From Flavobacterium taihuense (GTDB lineage: Bacteria > Bacteroidota > Bacteroidia > Flavobacteriales > Flavobacteriaceae): DNA of 64,000 nucleotides. A program made the position numbers and the translations under genes. Positions 8,157 through 16,909 of the stretch are shown here, in pieces; positions within the stretch are counted from its first letter, which is position 1; every line of letters starts with the position of its first letter. The notes under the pieces were generated by a model. The model saw nothing but the letters and a program-made list of their open reading frames with translations. It made no database searches and was not told the DNA's origin. Where the stretch lies: assembly GCF_019351435.1 (NCBI RefSeq), contig NZ_JAHWYN010000009.1:100289-164288 (forward strand). Reading direction: 5' to 3'.

Positions 8157-8933
8157 TTATCCTTTAATTTGTTTTAGAGAAGTTTTGATTCCTTTGATTA
8201 AGGAAGAACTAAAACCATGCAATTCCATTTCGTTTAAGCCTGCGATGGTACATCCTTGAGGTGTGGTTACGCGGTCGATTAATTGTTCTGGATGTCCTTT
8301 TTCTTCGAGTAGCATTTCGGCAGCACCTTTTACGGTTTGGGCTGATATGGCCAAAGCAGTTTGCCAGTCAAATCCAATTTCGATTCCCGCTTGCATGGAC
8401 GCACGGATGTAACGCAAGGCAAAAGCTGTCCCGCTTGCCGCAAGTACGGTAGCCGCATCCATTAATTTTTCGTCAATAATAGGTGCAGTTCCTAATCCTT
8501 GAAAAAGCGCTACAGTTGCTTGGGCTTGGGCTTTGTTTTTTTCATTAAAAGCGATACAAGTGGCCGATGCGCCAAATTGTGCAGCAATATTAGGCATAAT
8601 GCGAACAGCACTATGATTATCCCCTATTTTGTTCTGTAAATTTTCTATCGATAGTCCGCTTACGGCTGATGCAATAACTTTGTTTGAAATCGCTGGTAAT
8701 ATCTCGGCCAAAACGGTATCTACCTGATACGGTTTTATAGTCAGGATGATAACATCAGCATCTTGAATATTGTGTTTATTATCTGTAGTAATGGTAATTC
8801 CTAAATCCTCTAAATGTGAAATAGGTGCAATGTTACGTCTGGTTACAGTTACTTGATTATTAGTGGTGAATTTTGCAATTCCTATTGCGATGGAAGCTCC
8901 AAGGTTTCCGCCGCCTATAATATGTACTTTCAT
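8157..8933 (-). CDS. proC: pyrroline-5-carboxylate reductase
   Basis: A 258-residue cytoplasmic enzyme that reduces pyrroline-5-carboxylate to proline with NAD(P)H. The N terminus carries the dinucleotide-binding loop GGGNLGAS. The middle has the VIASAVSGLS and RIMPNIAAQ segments of ProC, and the C-terminal dimer domain has AASGTAFALRYI and VTTPQGCTIAGLNEME, close to the TSPGGTT signature of the family. The length is near the usual ~265. It is preceded by mgtE on the same strand with a 46-base gap, so co-transcription is possible. No other proline gene is nearby. Confidence 0.95.
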   Translation of the reverse strand: MKVHIIGGGNLGASIAIGIAKFTTNNQVTVTRRNIAPISHLEDLGITITTDNKHNIQDADVIILTIKPYQVDTVLAEILPAISNKVIASAVSGLSIENLQNKIGDNHSAVRIMPNIAAQFGASATCIAFNEKNKAQAQATVALFQGLGTAPIIDEKLMDAATVLAASGTAFALRYIRASMQAGIEIGFDWQTALAISAQTVKGAAEMLLEEKGHPEQLIDRVTTPQGCTIAGLNEMELHGFSSSLIKGIKTSLKQIKG

Positions 8934-8979
8934 TTGGTTGTTTTTGGTTGTTTTTTTGGTTAACTTTTATTCTGTTTTT

Positions 8980-10386
8980 TTATAATAATTTGCCTTTCAA
9001 GAAAAGCATGGCTATCGAAAAGTAAATAATTAGCCCCGTCACATCTACCAAAGTAGCAACGAATGGAGCTGACGATGTTGCTGGATCTAATTTGAATTTT
9101 TTTAGCACAAAAGGAATCATAGAGCCTGAAAGTGTTCCCCACAAAACGATAAAAACCAAAGAAACAGAAACGGTCATTGCAATAAAAAACCAGTAAATTC
9201 CATAATCATGAAAGTTTAATGTTTGCCAGACCAAGATTCTGATAAAACCAACAATTCCAAGTATAGAGCCCAATAAAAAACCAGAAGCAATTTCTTTTTT
9301 CATTACATACCACCAGTCTCTCAACGTCAACTCCTTTAATGCCATCGCACGAATAATTAAAGTTGCCGCCTGCGAACCTGAATTCCCTCCACTAGATATA
9401 ATCAATGGAATGAATAATGTAAGAACAATTGCTTTATCTATTTCACCTTCAAAAAATCCCATCGCCGAAGCGGTAAACATTTCTCCGAGAAAAAGTACAA
9501 CAAGCCAAGTGGCCCTTTTTTTTACCATTTCAAAAAGTCGGGTTTGCACATAAGGCAAGTCGAGTGCCTCTAAACCCCCAAATTTCTGAATATCTTCGGT
9601 ATCTCTTTTTTCTATTTCATCTTTGATGACATCAATAACATCATCAATCGTGATTCGTCCCACTAATCGTCCCAACTCATCAACAACCGGAATTGCTTCC
9701 AAATCGTATTTTTCCATGATCCTAGCCACATCTACATCGGGAGTTTCTACATCTACAAAGTGCAGTTTCTTGATATAAACATCACTAATTGGTGTTCGTG
9801 TAGAAGTGCTCAATAAATCCTTGAGCGACAATCGTCCTTTCAAACGGTCGTCATCATCTACCACATAAATAGAATGAACTCTCGAAATGTTTTCAGCTTG
9901 GATACGCATCTCTTTAACGCAAGTAAGTACATTCCAATTTTCATTGACCTTAACCAACTCTTTGTGCATGATTCCGCCTGCCGTATCCTCATCATAACGA
10001 AGCAAATCAACAATTCCTTTGGCATGCTCAACATCCTGCAATTCAGATATTACCTCAGCTTTCTTTTCTTTCGAAAGTTCCCCGATAATATCCGCGGCAT
10101 CATTGGTCTCTAATTCATCAAGCTCTTCGGCAATCTCTTTTGCCGAAAGTCTTTTTAATATATTTTCCCGTAAATCATCTTCTAACTCCAGAAGAATTTC
10201 GGCCGTTTTTTCACTATCTAATACCTTAAAAATATAAGTAGCTTCATCTATATCAATCTCGTCAAGAATTTCTGCAAAATCAGCGTGATGCATATCATTC
10301 AACAAAATCTCCAACTCGTGATTATTCTTAGCTTGGATGAGTTGAGCTATTTGTTTAATAAGCTCTTTACTGATTTTAAATTCCAT
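8980..10386 (-). CDS. mgtE: magnesium transporter MgtE
   Basis: A 468-residue inner-membrane Mg2+ channel. The N-terminal acidic superhelical domain (about residues 20-130, with [14 protein letters not shown] repeats), two CBS domains (~135-260, including [14 protein letters not shown] and [13 protein letters not shown]) and a plug helix precede about five membrane segments with the pore motif [13 protein letters not shown]. In known MgtE proteins the cytoplasmic domains sense Mg2+ and close the channel. The start codon overlaps the 3' end of rsmA by 11 bases, so the two genes are translationally linked in the serS-to-mgtE minus-strand block. Confidence 0.96.
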   Translation of the reverse strand: MEFKISKELIKQIAQLIQAKNNHELEILLNDMHHADFAEILDEIDIDEATYIFKVLDSEKTAEILLELEDDLRENILKRLSAKEIAEELDELETNDAADIIGELSKEKKAEVISELQDVEHAKGIVDLLRYDEDTAGGIMHKELVKVNENWNVLTCVKEMRIQAENISRVHSIYVVDDDDRLKGRLSLKDLLSTSTRTPISDVYIKKLHFVDVETPDVDVARIMEKYDLEAIPVVDELGRLVGRITIDDVIDVIKDEIEKRDTEDIQKFGGLEALDLPYVQTRLFEMVKKRATWLVVLFLGEMFTASAMGFFEGEIDKAIVLTLFIPLIISSGGNSGSQAATLIIRAMALKELTLRDWWYVMKKEIASGFLLGSILGIVGFIRILVWQTLNFHDYGIYWFFIAMTVSVSLVFIVLWGTLSGSMIPFVLKKFKLDPATSSAPFVATLVDVTGLIIYFSIAMLFLKGKLL

Positions 10387-11155
10387 CGGCTTCTATTTTT
10401 TGGGTCAATGCTATAAATTCTGAGTAATCTAATTGTTCCGGTCTAAGATTAAAAACCTCGTCCTCTCTCAAAATGTCGGACAAATTTAGGGTTTTTAAGC
10501 TGTTCCTCAAAGTCTTTCTGCGTTGTTGAAAGGCCGTTTTTACAACAGTAAAAAACAATTTTTCTCCGCAAGGCAAACTAAAGTCATCTTTCCTGCGCAA
10601 ACGCAGTACACCCGACTTCACTTTGGGGGGAGGATTAAACACATTTTCATCTACAGTAAATAAATATTCTGCATTGTAAAAAGCCTGCACCAAAACCGAT
10701 AGGATTCCATACGCTTTTGTTCCCTTTTTTTCGCAGATACGTTCTGCTACTTCTTTTTGGAACATTCCTGCAAATTCAGGAATCTGATTGCGGTATTCCA
10801 ATGCTTTGAAAACGATCTGGGTCGAAATATTGTACGGAAAATTACCAATTATGGCAAATTGCTTCCCCTTAAAAACTTCATTAATATCGTATTTCAAGAA
10901 ATCTTTAGAAATGATTTTGTCTTTAAGTTTTGGATAATTGGCATCCAAATAAGTCACTGACTCGTCATCAATTTCGATTACATAAGTATTGATGGGCTTG
11001 TCTAACATATATTTGGTCAAAACGCCCATTCCCGGTCCTATTTCTAATACATCCTCGTATCCTACTAAATTCAAGGTATCAGCAATATCTTTTGCAATAC
11101 TTTCATCCTTCAAAAAATGTTGTCCGAGGTGTTTTTTGGCTTTTACTTTTTCCAT
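10376..11155 (-). CDS. rsmA: 16S rRNA (adenine1518/1519-N6)-dimethyltransferase
   Basis: A 259-residue SAM-dependent methyltransferase (KsgA) that dimethylates two adjacent adenines in the 3' hairpin of 16S rRNA during small-subunit maturation. Visible motifs are KKHLGQHFL at the N terminus, [11 protein letters not shown] (SAM motif I), and the catalytic NFPYN, a normal variant of NLPY. The C-terminal helical domain contains the basic [12 protein letters not shown] stretch. Length and motif spacing are standard. It overlaps mgtE by 11 bases downstream and follows a DUF4286 gene. Confidence 0.97.
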   Translation of the reverse strand: MEKVKAKKHLGQHFLKDESIAKDIADTLNLVGYEDVLEIGPGMGVLTKYMLDKPINTYVIEIDDESVTYLDANYPKLKDKIISKDFLKYDINEVFKGKQFAIIGNFPYNISTQIVFKALEYRNQIPEFAGMFQKEVAERICEKKGTKAYGILSVLVQAFYNAEYLFTVDENVFNPPPKVKSGVLRLRRKDDFSLPCGEKLFFTVVKTAFQQRRKTLRNSLKTLNLSDILREDEVFNLRPEQLDYSEFIALTQKIEADGI

Positions 11156-11164
11156 GTTTTCTTT

Positions 11165-11233
11165 TTAGATTTTTCGAATATTAGATCGTTAGATTTTTCG
11201 AGTTCTCGAACCATCTAAAAATCGAATAATCTA
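11165..11233. repeat. short interleaved direct and inverted repeats
   Basis: The word TTAGATTTTTCGA occurs twice in direct orientation (11165-11177 and 11189-11201), and a near reverse complement (ATCTAAAAATCGAAT) follows. The block fills the spacer between rsmA and the DUF4286 gene and looks like one of the small intergenic repeats of this genome rather than a specific regulator. Confidence 0.45.
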
Positions 11234-11237
11234 TTTA

Positions 11238-11549
11238 TTAATGCTCACTAATCACTTCCAATTCGGTTCTAAAAGCCAGCATTTTATCGCCAAACAATTT
11301 CAAACCTTCTTCCCTTAATCTAGGAGCATCCTCTTGATAATATTTCTCTAATGTTTCTTTACTATCTGTTGTATATTGAACCGAATAAGTGACTCCGCCC
11401 ATTTCCTCTTCAATTAAAACCCGAACAAATTTAGCCGAGGTAAATTTTCCACAAGCCAACATTTCCGGAATATGTTTGTGTTGCATCCAAATCATCCATT
11501 GGTCGTGAACGCTTTCGTGTATGTTTGTGGTAACGTTATATATTATCAT
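11238..11549 (-). CDS. DUF4286 family protein
   Basis: A 103-residue protein matching the DUF4286 family of Bacteroidota. Typical features are MIIYNVTTNI at the N terminus, WMQHKHIPEML, and the end LAFRTELEVI. It is predicted to be a small ferredoxin-like alpha/beta cytoplasmic protein and its function is not known. It sits between the TPR protein gene and rsmA on the same strand, an order I recall as common in Flavobacteriaceae, which suggests a housekeeping role. Confidence 0.88.
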   Translation of the reverse strand: MIIYNVTTNIHESVHDQWMIWMQHKHIPEMLACGKFTSAKFVRVLIEEEMGGVTYSVQYTTDSKETLEKYYQEDAPRLREEGLKLFGDKMLAFRTELEVISEH

Positions 11550-11616
11550 TTTTGCTGTTGATTTGTTTAACCGATCCGATGAAACGAATAAACTGTTAAA
11601 CGATTAAACTCTTCCC

Positions 11617-13395
11617 TTATAAATTAGTATCTCCGCGCAATTCCCTGAACTTCCTTCTGGCATCTACAAAATAAATACTGTCCTGATGCCCGAAAATAAT
11701 TTTTTCATACAAAGCCTTGGCTTTATCAGGTTGCTGCAACTGTTTGTTGTAAATATCCGCCGAAAAATAAAGCGCTTCATCTATATAAATTCCATCGCTA
11801 TGATGATCAATTATATCTTGGTATTGTGCCAAAGCTAATGTATAATCACCAAGTTTTTCATACAATCTCCCCAATCGCAACAAGGTCACCGCTTCGATTT
11901 CCTGTCCTTTGAAACTTTTCAAAATCGATTGAAACTGTGCTATCGCTTCCTGATTTCTGTTTTGGTACAAAAGATAATCTCCTTTGGCAAATTGCTTCAG
12001 CGCCGTTTGGGTCGAATCGGCAACAGTATTGTCATTGATTAACAAAAAATATTCTAAAGCATCGTTGGCAATCAACTGTGTACTGGCTGATTTCAGTTCT
12101 TTGAACTGTTTTAGTGCCCATTCAAAATCAGTTTTAAAATAACTGGTTTTAGCCGATTTCAAACTTGCTTCATGCGACATCACATTGTTTTGCAAATTCT
12201 CTTCTATTTGTGAATAATAAAGCAAGGCCTGATTGAATTTTTCTTCGGAAAGTAAAATGTCCGCCAACCCCATTTTGCATTGTGCTTGATCGTATAGATT
12301 CAGTTGCATTTCCATCGCTCGCTTAATAATGGATTTTCCCTCAACAGGATTTTTCATTATGAAGCTCACAAAATGTGCTTGTTTTAGTTGCAAAGATAAG
12401 GTAACTGGAGTTAAGCCATATTGTTTTAACAAAAGATCAAATTGAGCATTGATCGCCGCAAAATCTTTTTCTTGCGCCTTTTCCATCTTCATTTTCATTA
12501 AATAAGTATGGGCTTGTACAATCAATTCTACATCGGTGGTATTTTCCAACACATAATTCATAACCTCTGCAGCTACTTCATTATCCCCTTCCTCAATTGC
12601 CATTTGTCCTAAGCTAAGGATATTAGAAAGTGATTCGGGATTGCGTTTGTAGATGGCTTTTTCTTGAATAAAGGCTTTTCCGAATTCTTTTTGTTGCATG
12701 TAAAACCAGCTCAAAAACTGATTCCAAAAAACATCCTGATTTTTTTGAACCCTTACAATCAAAGCTTTTCGGAGGCTTTCATTGAACTTGGAATCCCCAT
12801 CGGTTGACATATAACGTGTCAGTTGGTTTTGAATCATCACTGCCGATTGTGGATTCTCGATTGCTTCTTCCAGAAAATTGGCAATCATTTCATCATTTTT
12901 TCCCAATTGACCATACAGCAATGCCGTTTGGTATTTGAAATCATAGGTTGGTATCAACTCACTGGCCACTAAATACGATTGCAAAGCATATTCAAGCAAT
13001 ACCTTTTTTTCAAAGGTATTGGCAACTCCGTACACTTCGTTTGGATTTTTTCTAATTTTGTCTATTGCCTCATCGTAATACTTTTTGGCTTTAGATTCAT
13101 TTTTTTGCAATTGAAAATTATAACCCAATTCAACCAAAAGTGTGGCTTGCTTGTATTTGCTCAATCGCTCCTGAATGGCTTTTTCAGTAGATTCAAACTG
13201 AAGCAATTGCTGCATGCAATCAATTTTTCGTTGAAAATAAAAAGGATTCGTTGGCAATCCATCCGATAATTCCTGGTAACTGACCAATGCCTTATCAAAA
13301 TCCCCTTTGTCATAATAATACTGCGCCAATTGCTCGTTTTGGGCAAAAATTGACGTTGAACAAAACAGGATTATATAGAGGATTAGGTTTTTCAT
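11617..13395 (-). CDS. exported tetratricopeptide-repeat protein
   Basis: A 592-residue protein with a Sec signal peptide (cleavage near SIFAQ) followed almost entirely by helical TPR-type repeats. Clear units include AQYYYDKGDFDKALVSYQEL near the start and, toward the C terminus, RLGRLYEKLGDYTLALAQYQDI and a YfgC/BamD-like ALYFSADIYNKQLQQPDKA. Such proteins act as periplasmic or outer-membrane-facing scaffolds. There is no enzyme motif and no lipobox. It lies between serS and DUF4286 on the same strand, 71 bases after serS. Confidence 0.85.
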   Translation of the reverse strand: MKNLILYIILFCSTSIFAQNEQLAQYYYDKGDFDKALVSYQELSDGLPTNPFYFQRKIDCMQQLLQFESTEKAIQERLSKYKQATLLVELGYNFQLQKNESKAKKYYDEAIDKIRKNPNEVYGVANTFEKKVLLEYALQSYLVASELIPTYDFKYQTALLYGQLGKNDEMIANFLEEAIENPQSAVMIQNQLTRYMSTDGDSKFNESLRKALIVRVQKNQDVFWNQFLSWFYMQQKEFGKAFIQEKAIYKRNPESLSNILSLGQMAIEEGDNEVAAEVMNYVLENTTDVELIVQAHTYLMKMKMEKAQEKDFAAINAQFDLLLKQYGLTPVTLSLQLKQAHFVSFIMKNPVEGKSIIKRAMEMQLNLYDQAQCKMGLADILLSEEKFNQALLYYSQIEENLQNNVMSHEASLKSAKTSYFKTDFEWALKQFKELKSASTQLIANDALEYFLLINDNTVADSTQTALKQFAKGDYLLYQNRNQEAIAQFQSILKSFKGQEIEAVTLLRLGRLYEKLGDYTLALAQYQDIIDHHSDGIYIDEALYFSADIYNKQLQQPDKAKALYEKIIFGHQDSIYFVDARRKFRELRGDTNL

Positions 13396-13410
13396 TTCCT
13401 TTTTTAGTCG

Positions 13411-13450
13411 CAGTCACAGTAAACAGTCACAGCTTTGAATACTGTGACTG
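13411..13450. repeat. inverted repeat between serS and the TPR gene
   Basis: CAGTCACAGTA (13411-13421) and TACTGTGACTG (13440-13450) are exact reverse complements with an 18-base loop that itself contains another CAGTCACAG copy. There is no T-run, so a dispersed palindromic repeat is more likely than a terminator. Confidence 0.6.
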
Positions 13451-13466
13451 AAAACCGAAAACTAAA

Positions 13467-14738
13467 TTAATCTATAATATCAAACCCACAGTAAGGACGC
13501 AATACTTCTGGTATTACGATTCCCTCTGGCGTTTGGTAATTTTCTAAAATTCCGGCAAGAACTCTTGGCAAAGCCAATGAACTTCCGTTTAAAGTGTGTG
13601 CCAATTGATTTTTTCCGTCTTTGTCTTTGAAACGCAATTTCAAACGATTGGCCTGAAAAGTTTCAAAATTAGATACTGATGAAATTTCCAACCAACGTTC
13701 CTGCGCTGTAGAATATACTTCAAAATCATATGTCAAAGCCGATGTGAAACCCATGTCTCCACCACAAAGACGTAAAATTCGGTATGGCAATTTCAAATCC
13801 TGCAAAATACTTTTTACATGTTCCACCATATTATCTAATGCAGAATATGAATTATCGGGATGCTCCACACGAACGATTTCCACTTTGTCAAATTGATGCA
13901 AACGGTTCAATCCGCGTACATGCGCTCCGTAAGAACCCGCTTCACGACGGAAACAAGGCGTATAACCCGTGTACTTAACCGGCAATTCACTTTCGGATAA
14001 AATAACGTCTCTAAAAATATTGGTTACCGGAACTTCAGCTGTTGGAATCAAATACAAATCGTCTGTAGCATCGTGATACATTTGACCTTCTTTGTCCGGC
14101 AATTGTCCAGTTCCATAAGCAGACGCTTCGTTTACCAAATGCGGCACTTGCATTTCTTTGTATCCTGCTTCAGTATTTTTGTCTAAAAAATAATTGATTA
14201 AAGCCCGTTGCAAACGAGCTCCTTTTCCTTTATAAACTGGAAACCCAGCACCTGTTATTTTTACTCCTAATTCAAAATCAATGATATCGTATTTTTTTAC
14301 CAATTCCCAATGTGGCTGTGCGCCTTCGTGTAAAACCGGAATAGTGCCTTCTTCAAAAACATTAAGGTTATCCTCTGGTGTTTTTCCAACAGGAACAATA
14401 TCGGCAGGAAGATTCGGTAATGTATATAGTTTCTCTGTTAATTCATTGGCCAAAACAACAGCATTTTCAGCTAAAATTTTGCTTTTTTCTTTTAACAAAA
14501 CTGTTTTTTCTTTAAGAATTGCCGCTTTCGATTTCTCCCCCGCTTTCATCAAATCACCAATATCTTTGGATAATTTATTAGATTCGGATAAAATAGTGTC
14601 CAACTCTACTTGTGTAGCGCGACGTTTTTCATCCAATTGTACCACTTCTTCAACAACTTGTTTGGCATCCATATTTCTTTTGGCCAAAGCGTTGATTACT
14701 TTCTCTTGATTCTCTCTAATAAATGTGATTTGTAACAT
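13467..14738 (-). CDS. serS: seryl-tRNA synthetase
   Basis: A 423-residue class II aminoacyl-tRNA synthetase that charges tRNA(Ser) and tRNA(Sec). The N-terminal ~100 residues form the long antiparallel coiled coil (charged heptads such as QLDEKRRATQVELD). The catalytic domain has motif 2 CFRREAGSYG and motif 3 NGSSLALPRVLAGILEN. An upstream in-frame start would add 19 residues, but MLQITFIREN at 14738 is the normal SerRS N terminus and is chosen. It heads the minus-strand block running to mgtE. Confidence 0.97.
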   Translation of the reverse strand: MLQITFIRENQEKVINALAKRNMDAKQVVEEVVQLDEKRRATQVELDTILSESNKLSKDIGDLMKAGEKSKAAILKEKTVLLKEKSKILAENAVVLANELTEKLYTLPNLPADIVPVGKTPEDNLNVFEEGTIPVLHEGAQPHWELVKKYDIIDFELGVKITGAGFPVYKGKGARLQRALINYFLDKNTEAGYKEMQVPHLVNEASAYGTGQLPDKEGQMYHDATDDLYLIPTAEVPVTNIFRDVILSESELPVKYTGYTPCFRREAGSYGAHVRGLNRLHQFDKVEIVRVEHPDNSYSALDNMVEHVKSILQDLKLPYRILRLCGGDMGFTSALTYDFEVYSTAQERWLEISSVSNFETFQANRLKLRFKDKDGKNQLAHTLNGSSLALPRVLAGILENYQTPEGIVIPEVLRPYCGFDIID

Positions 14739-14991
14739 AATTTGTTTTTTATACCTAAATAATGGTAGCAAATTTAAGGAAATGTTTGATAACAACGAGA
14801 CAAAGTTTCTTATCTGGTTGCATTTTGGTTTTCACAAGACAATTTTGACGAAAACACACCACCTTTTCACCATTTTAGCACCATCGAAAACGTATTTACA
14901 GATTTTAACTTGATATAGATTGTTTCATTTTTGACTTAAAAAGAATAGTATTAAACTATTTTTTTTCTAATTTTACTAAAAACTAGAAATC

Positions 14992-15507
14992 ATGCTATTA
15001 AAAAATATCGAAACCGCACTAAACAAACAAATCCGTATAGAAGCCGAATCTTCTCAAACTTATCTATCTATGGCTTGTTGGGCCGAAGTAAATGGATTGG
15101 AAGGAATTGCGCAGTTTATGTATGCACAATCTGATGAAGAGCGTTTGCACATGCTCAAATTAATCAAGTATGTAAACGAACGTGGTGGTCATTCAAAAAT
15201 AACCGATTTAAAAGCTCCAAAAACCACTTACGAAACGTTCAAGGGAATGTTTGAAGAACTATACAAACACGAGATTTTTGTTTCGGAATCGATAAATGAA
15301 TTGGTACACATCACCTTTGAAGAAAAAGATTATGCTACCCATAATTTCTTGCAATGGTATGTAGCCGAACAAATTGAAGAAGAAGCAACAGCCAAAAACA
15401 TTTTAGATAAAATCAACCTTATTGGTGACGATAAAGGCGGATTATACCTTTTTGACCGAGACATTCAGCAAGTAGCTATTGCAAGCGCTGCCGCACCAGC
15501 CAAATAA
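14992..15507 (+). CDS. ftnA: non-haem ferritin
   Basis: A 171-residue four-helix ferritin that oxidises Fe2+ and stores iron in a 24-subunit shell. Ferroxidase ligands are visible: a Glu in the first helix (RIEAESSQTYLSM), the ExxH pair in DEERLHML, and a Glu/Gln set in the third and fourth helices (WYVAEQIEEEA). There is no haem-binding bacterioferritin Met. The length is usual. The gene stands alone, with its own terminator at 15534-15570. Confidence 0.95.
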   Translation: MLLKNIETALNKQIRIEAESSQTYLSMACWAEVNGLEGIAQFMYAQSDEERLHMLKLIKYVNERGGHSKITDLKAPKTTYETFKGMFEELYKHEIFVSESINELVHITFEEKDYATHNFLQWYVAEQIEEEATAKNILDKINLIGDDKGGLYLFDRDIQQVAIASAAAPAK

Positions 15508-15533
15508 TTAAGAGAAAACTTCTTAAAAAATAA

Positions 15534-15570
15534 TTCCAAAATGCTTTAGCTGCATTTTGGGATTTTTTTT
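15534..15570 (+). terminator. Rho-independent terminator of ferritin
   Basis: CCAAAATGC (15536-15544) pairs with GCATTTTGG (15552-15560) and is followed by GA and a run of eight T. Confidence 0.85.
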
Positions 15571-15615
15571 GCTCCAAAAAATGTTAAAACTTATTTAGAA
15601 TAGATAAAAATAACT

Positions 15616-15623
15616 TATCTTTG
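15616..15623 (+). promoter_or_regulatory. -7 promoter element of the small Cys/Lys-rich gene
   Basis: TATCTTTG matches TAnnTTTG exactly. It lies 24 bases before the TTG start at 15648, so translation cannot begin at the earlier in-frame TTG (15621), which is inside the element. Confidence 0.6.
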
Positions 15624-15647
15624 CATTGGTTTTTAATTCTTCACACA

Positions 15648-15821
15648 TTGAGCAAGAAAGAAAAAGAGAAAGATAAAAAAAAGGACAAAAAGAAAGAACT
15701 CCTTAAAAAAATAAAAGTGGCCGAAAACTGCAAGTCAAGCTGTTGCGAAAAATTTAAAAAAGGGGAAAAAAAACGTTGCAGCCGTTGCCCGATGTTTGAT
15801 TTAATAAAAAAAGCGTCTTAG
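15648..15821 (+). CDS. small Lys/Cys-rich protein, conserved-looking, TTG start
   Basis: A 57-residue protein. The first half is almost pure Lys/Glu (a charged helix), and the second half has six Cys in the pattern C-x4-CC-x9-C-x2-C (with the first Cys after VAEN), ending CPMFDLIKKAS. The Cys spacing suggests a small metal site. I recall similar short proteins in Flavobacterium, but no function is known. Start choice: no ATG is available in the frame; TTG at 15648 follows a -7 element at the right distance. It is unlinked to ferritin because a terminator lies between them. Confidence 0.6.
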   Translation: MSKKEKEKDKKKDKKKELLKKIKVAENCKSSCCEKFKKGEKKRCSRCPMFDLIKKAS

Positions 15822-16211
15822 TTTTTTTATTAGCAGAATTCAGTTGGCAGCGTATAGTTGTACTCTGTTTAGTAATCAGTTATGCAGTAGCTTTATTTTT
15901 AAATGAACCGTCGCAATAGTTAATTTATAGTAATGAAAAAAGAGTCCCAAGGGACTCTTTTTTTGTTGAAAACAACGAGACTAAAAATACTCGTTTCGTT
16001 CTTTTCGATAAAAGGATTTCTCAATATAGTCATCTCGTTTTTCTGACAACATTGCCAACATTGATTGTTGAGTAAATCGTAAAGATCTCTCCATCGTCGA
16101 GATGATAATATTGGGTGATAAAGCATGACCAAAAAAAACCTTCTTGTTCTACTAAAATCGGATAATTGTTTGCCTTCACAATTCTGCTTTCTTAAATCTA
16201 CTCTCAGAAAT
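15822..16211. other. spacer between the small gene and ssb
   Basis: It holds a strong hairpin terminator (15936-15964). On the minus strand there is a 37-codon frame (15981-16094, starting MERSLRFTQQ and ending in RKERNEYF) with plausible codon use. Its upstream extension is open for only a few codons, so it may be a tiny gene or a remnant. A 70-codon frame overlapping it in another phase is Trp/Cys-rich and looks spurious. Confidence 0.3.
15936..15964. terminator. bidirectional hairpin terminator
   Basis: AAAAAGAGTCCC and GGGACTCTTTTT pair perfectly around an AA loop, with A- and T-runs on both sides. It can end transcription from either direction. Confidence 0.8.
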
Positions 16212-16535
16212 CTACTTCCCTAAAAGCATAATTTCGCTAACAACCACTTCGGTGATATAGCGTTTTTCACCATTTTTATCGTCGTAGCTTCTGTGGGTTA
16301 GCTTTCCGTCTATGGCAATTTGTTTTCCTTTGGTCACGAATTTCTCGATAATCTCGGCTGTTTTTCCCCACGCAACAATAGTGTGCCATTCGGTTTGGTC
16401 TACTCGTTCTCCTTTGTCGTTTTTGTAACTGTCATTAGTGGCGATAGTCAAATTAGCTAATTTTTTTCCTCCTTCAAACGATTTGATGATTGGGTCATTT
16501 CCTGCGTTTCCGATTAATTGTACTCTGTTTTTCAT
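16212..16535 (-). CDS. ssb: single-stranded DNA-binding protein, short form
   Basis: A 107-residue OB-fold SSB. It begins with the normal KNRVQLIGNAG and includes the ATNDSYKNDKGERVDQTEWH segment and VTKGKQIAIDGKLTHRSY, as in housekeeping SSB. It stops right after the OB fold (EVVVSEIMLLGK) and lacks the Gly/Gln-rich linker and the acidic tail (usually ending DDxPF) that recruits repair and replication partners. It is therefore probably an accessory paralogue that coats single-stranded DNA without partner binding. No frameshift leading to a tail is seen downstream. Confidence 0.93.
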   Translation of the reverse strand: MKNRVQLIGNAGNDPIIKSFEGGKKLANLTIATNDSYKNDKGERVDQTEWHTIVAWGKTAEIIEKFVTKGKQIAIDGKLTHRSYDDKNGEKRYITEVVVSEIMLLGK

Positions 16536-16909
16536 GGCGTGTAAAATTTAAATGTTAGTGTGTATATGATTATTATTGAAATTGACATTGCACTGTTTCA
16601 TTTCGACAGGGCAAAGATGCGATGGCTTGCAAAAATTATTCGGTTGCTAACTACTTACTTTCGGTTGTAATTACTTGTAACCGTTTGTAAATGGATAAAT
16701 TTTACTATATTTGAAATATAACATGGCATAAAAAAGCAGAATTAGCCTTGATTTATTTGCCAGTTCGCAACGCTCACGCGAGCCGATATCCTCATAACGG
16801 ACTGAAGAGAGAAAGCGATAGCAGGAACCCATACCTACGAGGAAAGCCTAAGGATTGGCTCTAAAAAAGTATTTTAAATTAATTACTCACCATAAATTCT
16901 CTCATTATT
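16536..16909. other. ssb upstream region and spacer
   Basis: The ssb side contains no exact promoter consensus; a near match (CATCTTTG on the minus strand, around 16611) may serve. The other part is occupied by repeat copy 1 (16741-16868). No gene is seen. Confidence 0.35.
16741..16868 (+). repeat. intergenic repeat, copy 1 (upstream of GNAT-nitrilase)
   Basis: It starts TTAGCCTTGAT, includes GCGATAGCAGGAACC, and ends AAAGCCTAAGGATTGGCTC then TAAAAAA. The same words in the same order and orientation recur at 18557-18662, downstream of the same gene. The central parts differ. Confidence 0.7.

Noticed and set aside
14281..14709. A 142-codon plus-strand frame within serS
   Set aside because: It is antisense to the SerRS coiled coil, and serS is complete and well conserved there.
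15920..16132. A 70-codon minus-strand frame with many Trp and Cys
   Set aside because: It spans a perfect terminator hairpin, has unlikely composition, and overlaps a better-looking 37-codon frame in another phase.
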